In this document: positions 11,426-23,269 of the stretch, piece after piece
Numbering within the stretch: position 1 is the stretch's first letter
Layout of the letters: every line of letters starts with the position of its first letter
From: Isoetes taiwanensis
Lineage: Eukaryota > Streptophyta > Lycopodiopsida > Isoetales > Isoetaceae
Length of the DNA: 64,000 nucleotides
NCBI GenBank assembly: GCA_021234155.1
Contig: JAJEKV010000020.1
Span: 3,580,563 to 3,644,562 of the forward strand
Direction of reading: 5' to 3'
Notes under the pieces: model-generated
Seen by the model: the letters and a program-made list of their open reading frames with translations, nothing else
The model's database searches: none
What the model was told of the DNA's origin: nothing
Position numbers and translations under genes: made by a program

Positions 11426-12165
11426 CACTGGACCATCTGTAGTCCATGGGCCAGAATTGGTCCATCGTACCTCTGCCACTTAAACCCATATATCTAGAGG
11501 GAAACACCTCCATTTTGCAATCTACCACCACCTTTTGAATCTTCACTTGATTCTTTATGATCTAGAAGAATTTCATGACCAATGAATTCACCCATATCTT
11601 GTGGTAATTGTCCAAACCTCATACAATTTAGCAGTTTTCGTACTAGTCCAGAACTGCATTCTTCATATTTTCTAGCACAAAGGGGTCCAAACCTTGCTAA
11701 AATCAAAAGCAAATGATTTTTTTTAATAAAACATATTGATTTGTATGTTTCCAAGTTTTTTCACTATTATATGACATTAGATGAAGTCGCCATACCCAAT
11801 TTTGCTCAAAAGCACTGTTTGAGGGTATGAATTATTTCTCTCTTACTATTATAAATTTTGGCATAATTCTTGTGGTCATAAGTTGTTGATTCTAAGAGCT
11901 ATAGTTTGATGTTTTTTTGAAGCATTCATAAGTTATGATAATTTCAATATTGACTAAAGAATCTCTTGTATGGAATTCAGGACAAAAATAAATCTAAAAT
12001 GATTTAATAAAACTCGTATATCGTCTTTAATAGGGTAATAAAAGATGCAGGCTATGCACTACACTTATATCTACATAGATTATAATTTTATCAACCTATA
12101 TGTAGTAGTTAATCATTCTGATTGTGTTTGTTACTACAAGATATTAGAGTTTAAGTATGCTAATT
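11426..12165. other. No recognised gene
   Basis: AT-rich DNA. A minus-strand frame at 11494-11754 has no recognisable motif. The last part (about 12000-12170) probably belongs to the non-autonomous Helitron that ends at 12219. Confidence 0.4.
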
Positions 12166-12170
12166 GTTCA

Positions 12171-12219
12171 TACAAGAAACTTATCGCGGCGGCCAAGGCC
12201 GCCGCGAACGTTTCTCTAG
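12171..12219 (+). mobile_element. Helitron 3' terminus (hairpin plus CTAG)
   Basis: A perfect 10-bp-arm palindrome, CGCGGCGGCC-AA-GGCCGCCGCG (12185-12206), is followed 9 bp later by CTAG (12216-12219) and then T. That is the textbook Helitron 3' end: subterminal hairpin, CTRR, insertion before T. The 22 bp at 12171-12192 match, inverted, 39978-39999 beside the large Helitron. The 5' TC end was not located. Confidence 0.7.
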
Positions 12220-12299
12220 TTTCAACCCGCTGAGGTTTGGCCCACTATTAACGTTCAACATGTCAATGCAATGCATGCTTAATAATGGGTTTTTATTCA

Positions 12300-12765
12300 C
12301 AAGGGTGCGAGACCACATGTGGTAGCATTTATGAATTGCCGAACAGGCGGGATTTGGACCCACATTGTTGCCTTGTGTCCTCTTGCCCATACGATAGATA
12401 GTTGCTGTGAGACGACCATGAGATTCCCAATGCTAGTATCCCTTTCTCTCTTTTATCCTCTCCTTTTTATCACCCGATACTAGTCAGTGGGGTTTGAGCC
12501 TGGATGGGTGCTGCCCAGAACCAATGGCCTGACCACTAGGCTAACAGCGCGGTTGCCATTATCTCTTTCTCGCCATCCATTGCTAGTCAGTGGGTTTTGA
12601 GCCTGGATGGGTGATGCCCAGAACCAATGGCCTGACCACTAGGCTAACAACACGATGGACCTTTTTTGTTTATTTAGCTGCACCCGATGATGGGCAGTGG
12701 GCTTCGAGCCTGGACGGGGGTTTCCCATAACCATTAGCTTAACCACTTGGCCGTCAACGCGGTGA
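12300..12765 (-). repeat. Array of tRNA-like (SINE-head) sequences
   Basis: Read on the minus strand, three units about 105 bp apart (anchor CAGTGGG at 12485, 12588 and 12695) each have an A-box-like TTAGCCTAGTGG or GACGGCCAAGTGGTTAAG and a B-box-like GGCTCRAA(A/G)CCC. A fourth partial T-arm-like GGTCCAAATCCC lies near 12350. None can fold as a complete functional tRNA as far as I can judge, so tRNA-derived SINE heads are the better reading. Confidence 0.6.
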
Positions 12766-12789
12766 GCATCTTTTTATCTCTGGCTCTTT

Positions 12790-13740
12790 TGTTTAATGTA
12801 ATTTATTTGTTTAATGTTTCTAGTTTGATTTCTTGAAGAATAGATGTGGGGAACCTCATGGTAATCAAACAGCATGCCAAAAGACCATGTGGGCAAGAAT
12901 TTGCGATCTGAAAGCTAGGCATTGCAGATAGAGAACAAAGAAATGGACTCCTCGGAAGCCATGCCAGGACAGAAACAGAGGTAGATTCGATTTTATGGGC
13001 TCATATATTGTAAAGCATGTAAAACCTTTCCATCTAGAAGTATTGAGGAAAATGCCATCTGAGTTTAGCATTTGCAAGCAATTAGCATTAGCATTTTCTA
13101 GACTCGTGTGAGATTCCAAACAATCCCATCCATCTATTAAAAATATCATGGAATGTTCCGTAGCATATTACATCTAAACTAAATCAAGACCTTCTAAGAG
13201 ACACTCTGCCCTCCAACACAACGAGCAACCAAAAAAAAGAAAGATCTGAAACCAGAAGAAATTTGAGAGTCCATAAGGTTATGGGTTTCTAGCGGATTGA
13301 TACACCAATTCTAAGATATAGATGCATCCATGGCCTAAATAGTTGTCATACTATACGAAACTACAAAAGTAAATATTGTGGCATTTGCAATAAGAAAAAA
13401 ATTGAGCTTGGCTTTGCTTGATTAGTTAGGTCGAGTTCATTCAGCCCCACTGGTGTTTTTATGATGCTGTTTTTGCTCTCTGTTTTTCCCAACTTAAAAA
13501 GCCAATGTACCACCCCGTTTCAATTGGCCCCCCTTCTATAACAGTGCCCAAACTTAATATGCTAATTCGTGCCCACCTCTGGCAAACTTGATATAAGGTT
13601 TTCCATGATGCTTTAGTTTGCTTGTTGAATAATAGTCTTCCAATGCAAGAATACTATGGCATACGGACCAACAAAGGATGAAACAGAACTTGGTAGTAAT
13701 AATATTTAAGCAGAAGAACAAAACGGTAACTTATGTGAGT
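12790..13740. other. No recognised gene
   Basis: AT-rich DNA with scattered short frames, no motif or repeat that I can name. Confidence 0.4.
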
Positions 13741-13742
13741 AC

Positions 13743-13793
13743 CTGCTTGTATATATTATACAAGACAGGCATGCGGCGGCGTTGCCGCCGCAT
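13743..13793. repeat. Two adjacent perfect palindromes
   Basis: CTTGTATA-TAT-TATACAAG (13746-13764) is followed after 6 bp by ATGCGGCGGC-GTT-GCCGCCGCAT (13771-13793). The second resembles the Helitron hairpin at 12185-12206, but no CTRR follows on either strand. Confidence 0.7.
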
Positions 13794-13891
13794 TGGTTAA
13801 ACGCCAAATGGTTTTGGTGGATCAGGTTTTAATATATCGTAGATACAAATAATATCGTTTGAGCTGAGTTGTATTTCTATATGGTGTTGGG

Positions 13892-13999
13892 AGTTAGTGA
13901 TAACTGATATATGAATTATGTTTGTTTGCACAAAGTACAATTTAAAGTTAGTGATAACTGATATATGAATTATGTCTGTTTGCACAAAGTACAATTTAA
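13892..13999. repeat. 54-bp tandem duplication
   Basis: AGTTAGTGATAACTGATATA begins at 13892 and again at 13946. The two 54-bp copies differ at about one position. Confidence 0.9.
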
Positions 14000-15700
14000 T
14001 GTCATACATGCAGTTCACTGCCCTTTTCTAAGAGTTGGACTTTCCCCAACTAGTACCTGGATTCTAGACTAGCCTTGAAAAGCGCAGTCTCTTTCTCAAG
14101 GTAAGATTGATACAACCTGTTTTCTGCATCACATTCACATAAAAAAAAAATTAAATTAATCACATAGCCTTCTCTTTATTCCAGTGAGCATGCTCTGTGA
14201 ATGCAAGAGTTGGACGGATTGTTACACTTTCAACCTGTTTTTTTTTGCAAAAGTTCAGAGCAAAGGCAGAACAACGACCTCTAAATCGAGATTCTTACCT
14301 GGCAAGCTATTGTCGGGTAAGACATAAAGGCCAGCAGGCTTTGTCTTAGCCACTATACATTCTGTATTTCTCTATTCTTGCACAACAGTCACATAACTTA
14401 TAGATTAATTACAAAGGACCCAGACGAAAAAAGAGGTAATAATATAGGCCAGCAAGAAAGTGTATGGAGAAGAGGGAGATGGCAATCGGGATCTCTTATA
14501 GAACTATTGACAAATGGAAAGCTCTGCCATTAGCATGTAGAACTATTAACAAATGGGAAGTTCTGTTATTAGCAAGTTTGGCAGTTCAAGTAAGTAGGCA
14601 GTTCAAATAGTTGGCGCACAGAAAGCTTTCAAGTAGAGATCAGCAATGGTTGCATGCAAGGTAGTGCCAGATTTTCGGATTTCAAGCTTGCTGCTCCGGA
14701 TTTCCAATCACAGATTTTTTTGGCAAATGGATTTGGCTTTAGGTTAGCTAGAAATTTAAGTCTGCATTTCAGCTTCTGTCTTCTGCAAAGATATCTGCAT
14801 CTAAGGTGAAGCTTGTAGCCAGATGCCAGCCGAATTCATCTTCACATAAATTTTCTTGGCCCAATCTATCCAAAATGCTCTGGCCCGAATGAAAACCCCT
14901 GTTTGCTACAAAATCTCCTGCTTCCATGTTTCCAGATACATTCTAACACACCGCCTATAGCTTAAAGTGGCAAACCAAAATGAAGAAAGCAAGCAGAAGA
15001 AATGGAACCTGCATAAAACCGATGTCTTCTCTGTTGAACGGAGAACCCAAGCTCGGCTATGGTGCCTTTAAGACCCTCCACCTCTTTAAAACCTCTGATA
15101 CCTCTGAAACACTGTGGCAGACCAGAACAGTCAATCTACTCAAGGGCTACTGCTTGGAATTAGCTCATCTAGTTTATTGGATGAAAAATCACGGCGGCCC
15201 TGCAAAGGGCAACTTTAAATATCTTAAAAGACAGGGTCTTCAAAACACTAGCACACAACTTACGGCCTTTGTCTCAACTCTAACCTTCCAGGCCCTCATA
15301 CCAGTTTAAGACCCTCGTTTTTAAGCGCAGAGATTTCTCTCTCTGATCTGAAGCCCAAAGCAAGGCGCTCCACCGGACGCTAAAGCCCCGTTTCTGCTTA
15401 ACCTGAAGAAATCCTGGCCCTCCATCCCAATCTAACTTGCTGACGTGGAATTTTTTCCCCTGTACACGTCATCTTTTTCTTGCTCCACGTCACTTTTTTT
15501 TCCTCAAGCCACGTCACATTTCAAAAACACCTACATAATTTTATATGATGAGAGATATACACAAAATGTATATAATAGTTACAATAGAGAGACAAAATTG
15601 TTAAGCAGAAAGATCAAGTTGCAGATACCAAAAAAGACACCATTAATCAGAAGTAGAAATTTCTCAAGAAGAGAAGCCTATCTAGGAATTCTCAAGAAGA
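14000..15700. other. No recognised gene
   Basis: A 109-codon plus-strand frame at 14980-15309 has low-complexity TSDTSET-like composition and no recognised domain. It may be transcribed or promoter DNA. Nothing else can be supported. Confidence 0.35.
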
Positions 15701-15717
15701 GAAGCTTATCGAGAGTA

Positions 15718-16250
15718 TGAGGCCATTCCAACTGATGGACCTCCATAAGGTGCTTGCCATGAAGCTTCCTGAGCTTTCACTAAGCACAGGTAATATGCCT
15801 CACTCAGCAACATGGGAAAGAAGATAAACGCTGCAGCTGCTGAAATTCAAGTCAAAAGCTCCTTCATAACCTTCACTTTTAGTCCGGTATGCTGCTTTGG
15901 TTGCGCCTGCTACTAGGCATCCAGCTGATATAATGAATGAGAGCCTGCAAGAACACGTCCTTAAGTTCAAACTCAAATCTCAAGATGCTTGTTATTGTGT
16001 CTATAAATCCCAGGCAATCGCACATTAGATTCTTACCATGAGAATATAAACAAATAATTGCAAAGACTCGAGCTCCACTAGGCTTCAAAGGATTAGATCC
16101 ACACAAACACCTTGTCAAGCCCATGACAACAACCTGGGCAAACAGAAGGAAAAAGAAGGCCCCAACCCCTAGACCTGTGGTAACATCTTTGCAGTAACTA
16201 CAGTATGTTAAACTTGTTGTTGAATCCTTCTTGATTGCAACCTGCATTGA
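15718..16250 (-). pseudogene. DUF1218 (MWL/DEAL-type) membrane protein relic
   Basis: An exon begins after an acceptor CAATGCAG (about 16243). It encodes YCKDVTTGLGVGAFFFLLFA and VVVMGLTRCLCGSNPLKPSG, then RVFAIICLYSHG, ending at a GTAAG donor near 16037. The next exon, after TTCTTGCAG (about 15945), reads LSFIISAGCLVAGATKAAYR, and a last part reads AAAAFIFFPMLLSEAYYLC, ending about 15718. This order, with conserved Cys and four hydrophobic segments, is typical of plant DUF1218 proteins, some of which affect secondary-wall lignification. Joining the exons is out of frame by one, and another shift precedes AAAAFIFF. No N-terminal exon was found. Best read as a decayed copy. Confidence 0.6.
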
Positions 16251-16289
16251 GACAAATGGAAAGATAAGAGATTCGGATACATACATTTT

Positions 16290-17700
16290 TATCTTGCGTT
16301 AGTCCTAAATTTGCACACATAATCATACTAACATTATAATGACAAAAACCTCCAGAAGAACTGCATTAGGAGTATTTGACAGAAGCAACCAAACTGCTTA
16401 AACACCTGCAAATCTAACTTTAGCAGCCACAAAGTGCTTCTGTGAAAGAAATACCAGCCCAATGACAACAGCAAAGAGTCTAAGAAACCATGCAATTTAT
16501 TGCATAGAAATAACATAAAGCTTATCAACCCCAAACACTCAACTATTGGGCCTTCCCAAATGCGAGATACTTTTGAGAATTAACAGATCTCTAGCACCAC
16601 AATGTCTTCGGGGGTATCCACCAGCTCTAGCAGAGTATGACGCCTTCTTGTTGCCATAGCCACAGCTGAAAGCAGAAAGGGAAAACCACTTGCCTTCTTT
16701 AAGCTTTAGCTATCTAACGAATGGTTCCTCTTGTAATCTTGTTCCAACAGTTCATCCTGTAGACCTGTGCAAAACCCTCTAAAACACTTGTGCCCTCACC
16801 AAAGTAAAAAACGATCTGCAAAATCCCTTCATAAAGGTCGGCTTCCTCAAATTTTAAGCAGAATCTGGCCATTCACACCATTTACACCGGAAGTGGGTTG
16901 AAGATTTCCGTAAAAAAGGGCTCTTCCTGCACAGAAGCACCTAAGAAATAATAAGAAAGAGAGAAGAGGACCCAGGGATTCATTCCGGCGGGTCAAGAAC
17001 CCTATAAATGCATTCGGAAGGAGGGGCGCCGAAACGGAGCGCAGAAGAAGAAGGCATGTGGGGTTTTATTCCGGCGAAGCTCGCCATGCCACAACAGTTG
17101 AGCTGAGGTCGTGCCCGCCATCGCCAATAGCCAGGCGTCCAAATCGCAGGAGGAGATTGTCCAAAAAATTATACGTGGCATCTAAACATCGAAAACGATT
17201 GCGGCGCAGAAAAAATACCCACGACAAAAACAGAAAATAGAAATTGGAAACTGACTTATATATGTTCAGATAGTTCATCTTTTAGGAAATGCTATATTTT
17301 TTATGAATGCAAGGCTTCATTGGCAACATGGATCTCAAATTTGATGTGAAAGTGACATAGTAGTTGCAAGATCTAAATATAAATATCTACGGTCCATTAA
17401 TGGTCAATACTTAGACTTCTCAAAATTTGAATCATTTAATCAAGATAACACTCTTTTTCAACTCACATATAATAATACATGTGCATAGAGGTTCTTGATG
17501 TTATATATTGCAAAAAATACAAAGAAACCTATTCTCTTGCTATCATAAACTTATTAATGTGTTTGCTACCAGAAGTATTGTAGGTTAAGTATGATAATAA
17601 TGCATGTAGATCATCTTTCATGATGAGCTATATGTTTTATTATGGATGCAAGCCTTGGTAATATAGTTCTCTAATTTCATGTTAAAATAATTATTGATCC
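16290..17700. other. No recognised gene
   Basis: Contains a TATAAAT at 17001-17007 and, 50 bp on, a short ATG frame (17055-17105). Neither supports a gene call. The remainder is AT-rich. Confidence 0.35.
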
Positions 17701-18084
17701 ACAGAAGACAGAAAACAGGTTGACCCTGTCATGTTCGATGAACCCTATCTTCCTTCTCATACCTTGGAATGAGGTGCAGTTTTTTGTGTTGTACTCTCTA
17801 ACTCGCATAGAAAAATAAGAAAATACTGAAAAAAAATCAAAAAAATCATTTTGTTAAGTCAGTTTTACCTTATGTAAATATAAGGCAGTCTTGGCATGAC
17901 CCCCTTGGATTCAACTAAGCATAACTTCCAAGAATGGAAGTAGATAGATTTTTAGATATTTTTCATATGGAATATGACTGCCACATATGAACTTTTAGGA
18001 AGGATTTTATTGAATTTTGAGCCATTGATTTTATATGAGTTTTCAAGTGAACAGTGCAAATACACCATTTTTGGTCCATCGCCT

Positions 18085-18101
18085 GACAACTCTAGTGTTA
18101 A
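18085..18101. repeat. 13-bp inverted repeat plus TTAA, right copy
   Basis: GACAACTCTAGTG followed by TTAA, the perfect inverse of 11409-11425. TGGACC lies just inside both copies. Confidence 0.6.
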
Positions 18102-18149
18102 TGCTCAGTCCAAGGATTGAGCCCAATTTACTGGCATGAAGATATATTT

Positions 18150-19260
18150 AAACAACTATTCCAGGGAGTAAGGGAATACATAGGTTGTGAGGTAATCTCG
18201 GTGAGAGCCCCCAAGGTTTGGGTTCAATTGGACATCCTCAAACCAACACCAAAACAATTAGAGTACAAAGATAACCCCGTGACATTGAAAGTTTGATAAA
18301 CAATTGGTTTGGGCTACCCATCCCCTGCAACATCTGTGGCATTAGACTTCATGGTGGAGGGGTGTGCATGAGGGAACAACCTATAGAAATCATCCATGAT
18401 AATATAAAAAAAGTGTCCGGAAACAAACAGGTTAATAATGATGGATGGATTCCTGCTCAAAGGAAGAAGAAAGCCAATTCTAATGGAAGTACCAAAAGAC
18501 TTGAGAGAAAAAGGAAAGCCAAAAAACAGAAACAGGTAACAGAAATGGAAAGAATGGACCTTTGGAGACAAAGGAAAGAATGGAGGAGGAAGGAACAAGA
18601 GAATAAAGTGGTCAGTGGTATCAAGGTCCTTGTAAGTCCTACTGGACAATCAAGTCCAAAAGGCCAAGAAATAATACCAATAAGGCTAATATACTGGACA
18701 ATGGACTAATAAGTGCTAATGGTCAAGGAGCAGCTTTGACCTCCAGTTAAGCTAAAGTCCTTAGAAGTCCAAAGGGCCAAGGGATTGTTCAGTCTAAAGG
18801 GAAAGCTAAAGATGACATGATCAAAGACGCAAAATGGGTTGTTACACCTACACATCTGATGAGGAGTATCAAACTAATGATAATAGAACCTCTCTGCCCA
18901 AGGATCAATGAATATCCAGATACATCTAACCCTGATCGATTATCAGGAGGCACTCTTTTGTTTCAAGGGGAAAGATTCAAGTTATCCCCTGCCATCCCTA
19001 ATATAATGCTGTTCACATCTCCAGACAAAAACCTTATTGAGAAGGAGGAAAGATCTGATTTGAGTGAGGAATTAATGAAACTCATAAACCAGAAGGAGTT
19101 AGACATGTTGGTAGAAATGGATAAGGGTATGCAGAGTGGGCCCTTAAAATTGACTCCAAATACCCAGACTGATATGGTGCCATGCACTCTAGAGAAATTC
19201 CAAACTCTAAGGGATAAGGTGGAATTTAATTTTGTTTTTCACGAGATCGTCTATGGATGA
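18150..19260 (+). pseudogene. LINE ORF1 (gag-like, zinc knuckle) fragment
   Basis: Translation gives APKVWVQLDILKPTPKQLEY (about 18207-18266), then GLPIPCNICGIRLHGGGVC, which is the zinc-knuckle position of plant L1 ORF1 proteins after a DUF4283-type domain. A Lys/Glu-rich tail and a linker follow, to about 19260. In-frame stops near 18296 and 18707 break it. ORF1 proteins bind the element RNA. It is followed in order by the endonuclease start at 19478, as expected for an L1 element. Confidence 0.65.
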
Positions 19261-19477
19261 CTTGTGTTTGGAGGGAATTGATGACACATTTGCTGGTACA
19301 GAGGAAATAATTATGTCTGATGAGAGCAGTATTGAGGAATCCTTACTCCCAGATACAACGGAAAAAGAAAATTTCTTCACACCTCTCCCAAGCAAGGAAA
19401 GAAATAATCTATTAATTCTCTAATTGTAGCCCAGCTCTCAACCTGAGGGTATGGGCTAGAAAGTCTTATCCTGCTTA

Positions 19478-19690
19478 ATGAAGTTGATCAGCTGGAATTT
19501 GAGGGGTATCAAAGGACCCCTCAAAAGGAAAAGAGCTTTAATTGCTCTTAGAGAAATGAAGGCAAATATTATATTGCTGCAGGAGCATAGGCACTATCTT
19601 AGGAGCCAACTTCTTTTTTCTAATTTGCAAGAATCTCAAACTCACGGATTAGTCTCTCCTATACTCTTTCGAGAGTATTGTCAGATTAAC
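19478..19690 (+). pseudogene. LINE ORF2 start: AP-type endonuclease, N-terminal part
   Basis: Begins MKLISWNLRGIKGPLKRKRA and continues ALREMKANIILLQEHR. SWNLRG and LQEHR are the first metal-binding Asn and the catalytic Glu motifs of L1 endonucleases. Similarity fades near 19690. The rest of the domain appears at 23270, so the element is either interrupted or two fragments lie side by side. Confidence 0.7.
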
Positions 19691-19759
19691 CAAAACTTAG
19701 AAATGCGAATGCTTAGCAGGGAACGAATGTATCGAATCAGATAGAGGTTAGAAAACTAC

Positions 19760-22700
19760 ATTGAACTCAAGCAATGCACTACTTGGACTAAAGATCTGGT
19801 CCTGCCGATTATACCTGAAAGCCATTGCCACTTTCTAACCAAGCAAAAACTAGCCAAAGCTCGGATATGGCACCGCCTAGCTCCATCGCCTAGCTAATGA
19901 TAATTTAAAATGATAAACTCCTAAATCTCTAAATGCATCTTCTTGTCAATTGCAAGGTGATCATAATAGTGCGTAGTTGTGGAAGCATCAATGGGTATTC
20001 CAATATGCAACCCATTGATGAACAGTGTTCATCTTCTTTTATTTTCCCCTACACCTTAGGAACCCCAACGAAAAAACGAATCACCTCTACTTTCCCGCCG
20101 CTGAATCCCTCCCCGGGACCAAGCAACAATGACCACCACCAAAAAAACGAACGACAATCTACTTTCCCGCGACTGGATTCGACCTCCCGCAGAGCAGATC
20201 CGATGCTTGTAAGCATTAGCTTTGCTATGTTTCTTCATTGAGGCGTTTCTCAAAGGGGCTCGACCAGGGATAGGAGAGGAGGTAAAACGGAAACTTTATT
20301 CTAAGAATTTTGATTATACTGAGAGAGAAAAGGGCACCTAAATAAAGTGTCAATCTAGAACTGGCAACATAGAGTCTACTCTTTAGAATAATGCTTGGCT
20401 TATGTCATTGTACACATATAAGAAGAATTGCAGCATCAGTGGCTGGACTGCTGATTAATTGGCTAGGCAAATGAATTTGAATATATTACTGTTCCCTTCC
20501 CCGTGATATGCTTAAATTTCAGTTTAGCGTAGTTACCCGAGGTTAAGCTCCCTATGCGCTTTAGATACTTTTTACTGCATTTTTGCCCTTGCATTAGTCA
20601 GAGATAGTTTAGGTCAGGAATACTGGAAAATGCTGCTGCACTAGAGAGCAAAGAGCAGGTTTTGGCCTGGAAAGATCACATTAACACGGATTAGCAATAC
20701 CATTTTACATACGAGATTCTTATTTTGGCATTTGCATTTCCAGTTGTTTTGGACTTCACGATGGCATCGGAATACGAGGCTCATTATTGTCATCCTCTAT
20801 ATACATACAAGTGCAGGGGAGATGGGGATTCCCCAATACTTGTGCATCGCATACTTGTCTGCAGTGATGGCAATACAAACACCAAGAAACTTGTAGGAGT
20901 TTGCTTCGTTTTCTTTCTAATGCTACTTGCATCAAATAGGGTGGGTATGGATTACAATAGTCTCCTTTATTTTCTTTCAGAAAACTAAAGTTGTTAAGAT
21001 GTAATTGTAAAATACCATCCACCATTATCTATTGTCTTGCAAAGGGGTTTTGATTGATGCTGTCTTTAAATATGCAGAAGAACTTCATAATAAATGATTT
21101 TATCCTTAGCTTTCCGCAGGAATAATATAACCTTTCTAAAGCCGGCTAGATCACAAAAAACAGGCAATCAATGAAGCCTCCAAAGCCAGTGATGTGTGCT
21201 CCAAGAACCAAACAGGTTAAAATTTATTACTTACATGTTGTCAAGGACATGGGGGTAGCCAAGGTGACAGCTTGCATCGTAATCTGGAGTTTTTACTGGA
21301 CATTCAGGAAACATTCATCAGCATTGATGCTGGATCAACTATTTGAGCACATATCTGCAGTATATTAATGAGCACTGAGCTTGTAGGACAAGCTAAGAAT
21401 GCAGAACTGATATATCTCATTCATAGTTGCCATTGCATTGGCGTCATGAATGTTGTAGTTGTTGTTTGCGAATTCATCACGAAGACACAGTCTGCTGCAT
21501 TATTAAGGAACTGCATGTATCCGGAATCTTAAGGAAATAATGTGCACTATCCAGAGCACATAGTGAATCTTCATGTTCTTTGGTTATGCCACAGATTCTT
21601 TTATAAAACTATACAGGGTTTGGAAACATGGGTCCTACAAGGAGCTCAATGATTAGGACATGCACATATTTATTATATGTCGTGTCCTGCATAAATTGCC
21701 TCTTTCTAATAGCCCTACCCTTTTTAGGTACTCCTTTCTTCTTGCATTGATCTTGACCAAATTGAGCTCATTTAGGAGGTGCCAGAAAGCACTACTGATA
21801 TCTGGTCAGTTTCATGGAGTTTGGGAAGCAGCAGATTTCCCAGAGTTGATGTCCATATTGGACGTACCTTGCATCATCCTATTAAGCTTTCCCCATCCTA
21901 TGGATTGATTGATCCTCCCTTACTAGTACAGCCTTGGCTTAAGTCTATGCTTCTGATTTATTTATGTCGAATTGTTTTTTCCTAATCTAAGGAAAAAATT
22001 TACTTATCTTTTTCAGGTTAAACTGGATACAAAATTCTGTTGGACCCCTTTGTTTATCGGATTGCTGTACATTATGTGGACCAGAAATATGGTACAGGAA
22101 GGTATGTCTCAGGGAGGAAGGAGGAAGAGAAAGGATGGAGAGAGAGATTTCTAAAGATCCAAGATTCAGTGGGTCTATGGGATCAAGTAGTCTGGACCCA
22201 GGAACCTTATTGTCTATCTAAGTGAAGTAGATTGAATGGAACTCTAGATGCCCGATTAAAAAAATAAGGAGGCATGGTCTGGCATACCAAAAATTAGGTC
22301 TGGAAACGTATTTCACCGTAGGAGACTCTTTTTATCCTCCATTTTCTTCTGAAATCGCATTTGTCTTTCATCTTTATGGAAAGTCTCTATCCTTACGCTG
22401 TGTAGGATGCAACTTTTTACTGTTGGTTCCTCCTTTTTTTGCACTTTCTAAAAGACATATTAAAGCCACAGACTTCTGAATATGGAAATCCATAAGCTGT
22501 TGTTTTTTATATAAAGCTGCTCCAGCTTATTGACTCCTTGCTATGTCAAATTACTGGTACGTTAAATTAAAGTGGCAAATGGCATGTTCCCTTCATCTCA
22601 GCCCAGTTCCTTAAAAAAGCCATGTTTATGCATCCTTTGCATCATATGATATTGCTTCAAATGCAGCCGCAGCATACATATCATACTTAGGCCGTGATAT

Positions 22701-23250
22701 CACCAGAAGGTATTTGCAGGGATCCATATCAATTTTGTTAATTTGAGTTGGATGCTGCAGGTTTTAATATGGCTAGTAAGTTTTTATATAGGCCCCAATC
22801 AGCTCAACAATCTAGGCATTTGAAATGCCATTTTCTAGGTGTTGCGTATTATTCCTATGCAATTTAAACTACAAAAGGGGCTTCACTGCCCAATCCTAAA
22901 AGCAGAACCGCTTCATCTCTGAAGGCGGTGAAGTATGCTGGGTCACTTCAAGCAATAAATGGGAAAGGACCAGAAGAAGAGAACATGGCTCCATTGCTCC
23001 TTTATATCCTCCTCTAGCTTCTACCTTGGTTGGATATTTCTTTGACCTTCCAATGCTGGAACATGTACACATTTCAAGTAATAACTCTTATCCCACAGGA
23101 TGCATCAAGTAAGAAATTCTCATCATTGGTCGACAAAGATCCTTATAGCTGGCTCTTAAGTCCTCAAAAACCTGGCTTGCAAAAATATAAAAGAATTTGC
23201 TATGCTGAAGTTCCACATTTGGCTGCCTTTCTAGGGCTGCGCCCTTAACA
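19760..23250. other. Insertion or unrelated DNA between LINE halves; nothing identified
   Basis: About 3.5 kb separates two consecutive parts of the LINE endonuclease. I looked for long terminal repeats, inverted ends and recognisable frames and found none. Short frames such as DPFVYRIAVHYVDQKYGTGR (about 22040-22100) are not assigned. Confidence 0.35.
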
Positions 23251-23269
23251 ATATTAGTGAGAACATTTG

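Noticed and set aside
12300-12765. Functional tRNA genes
   Set aside because: Promoter boxes are present, but acceptor and anticodon stems cannot be formed convincingly; repetition at 105 bp favours SINE heads.
17055-17105. Short peptide gene after the TATAAAT at 17001
   Set aside because: Only 16 codons, no conservation evidence, and surrounding sequence is unremarkable.
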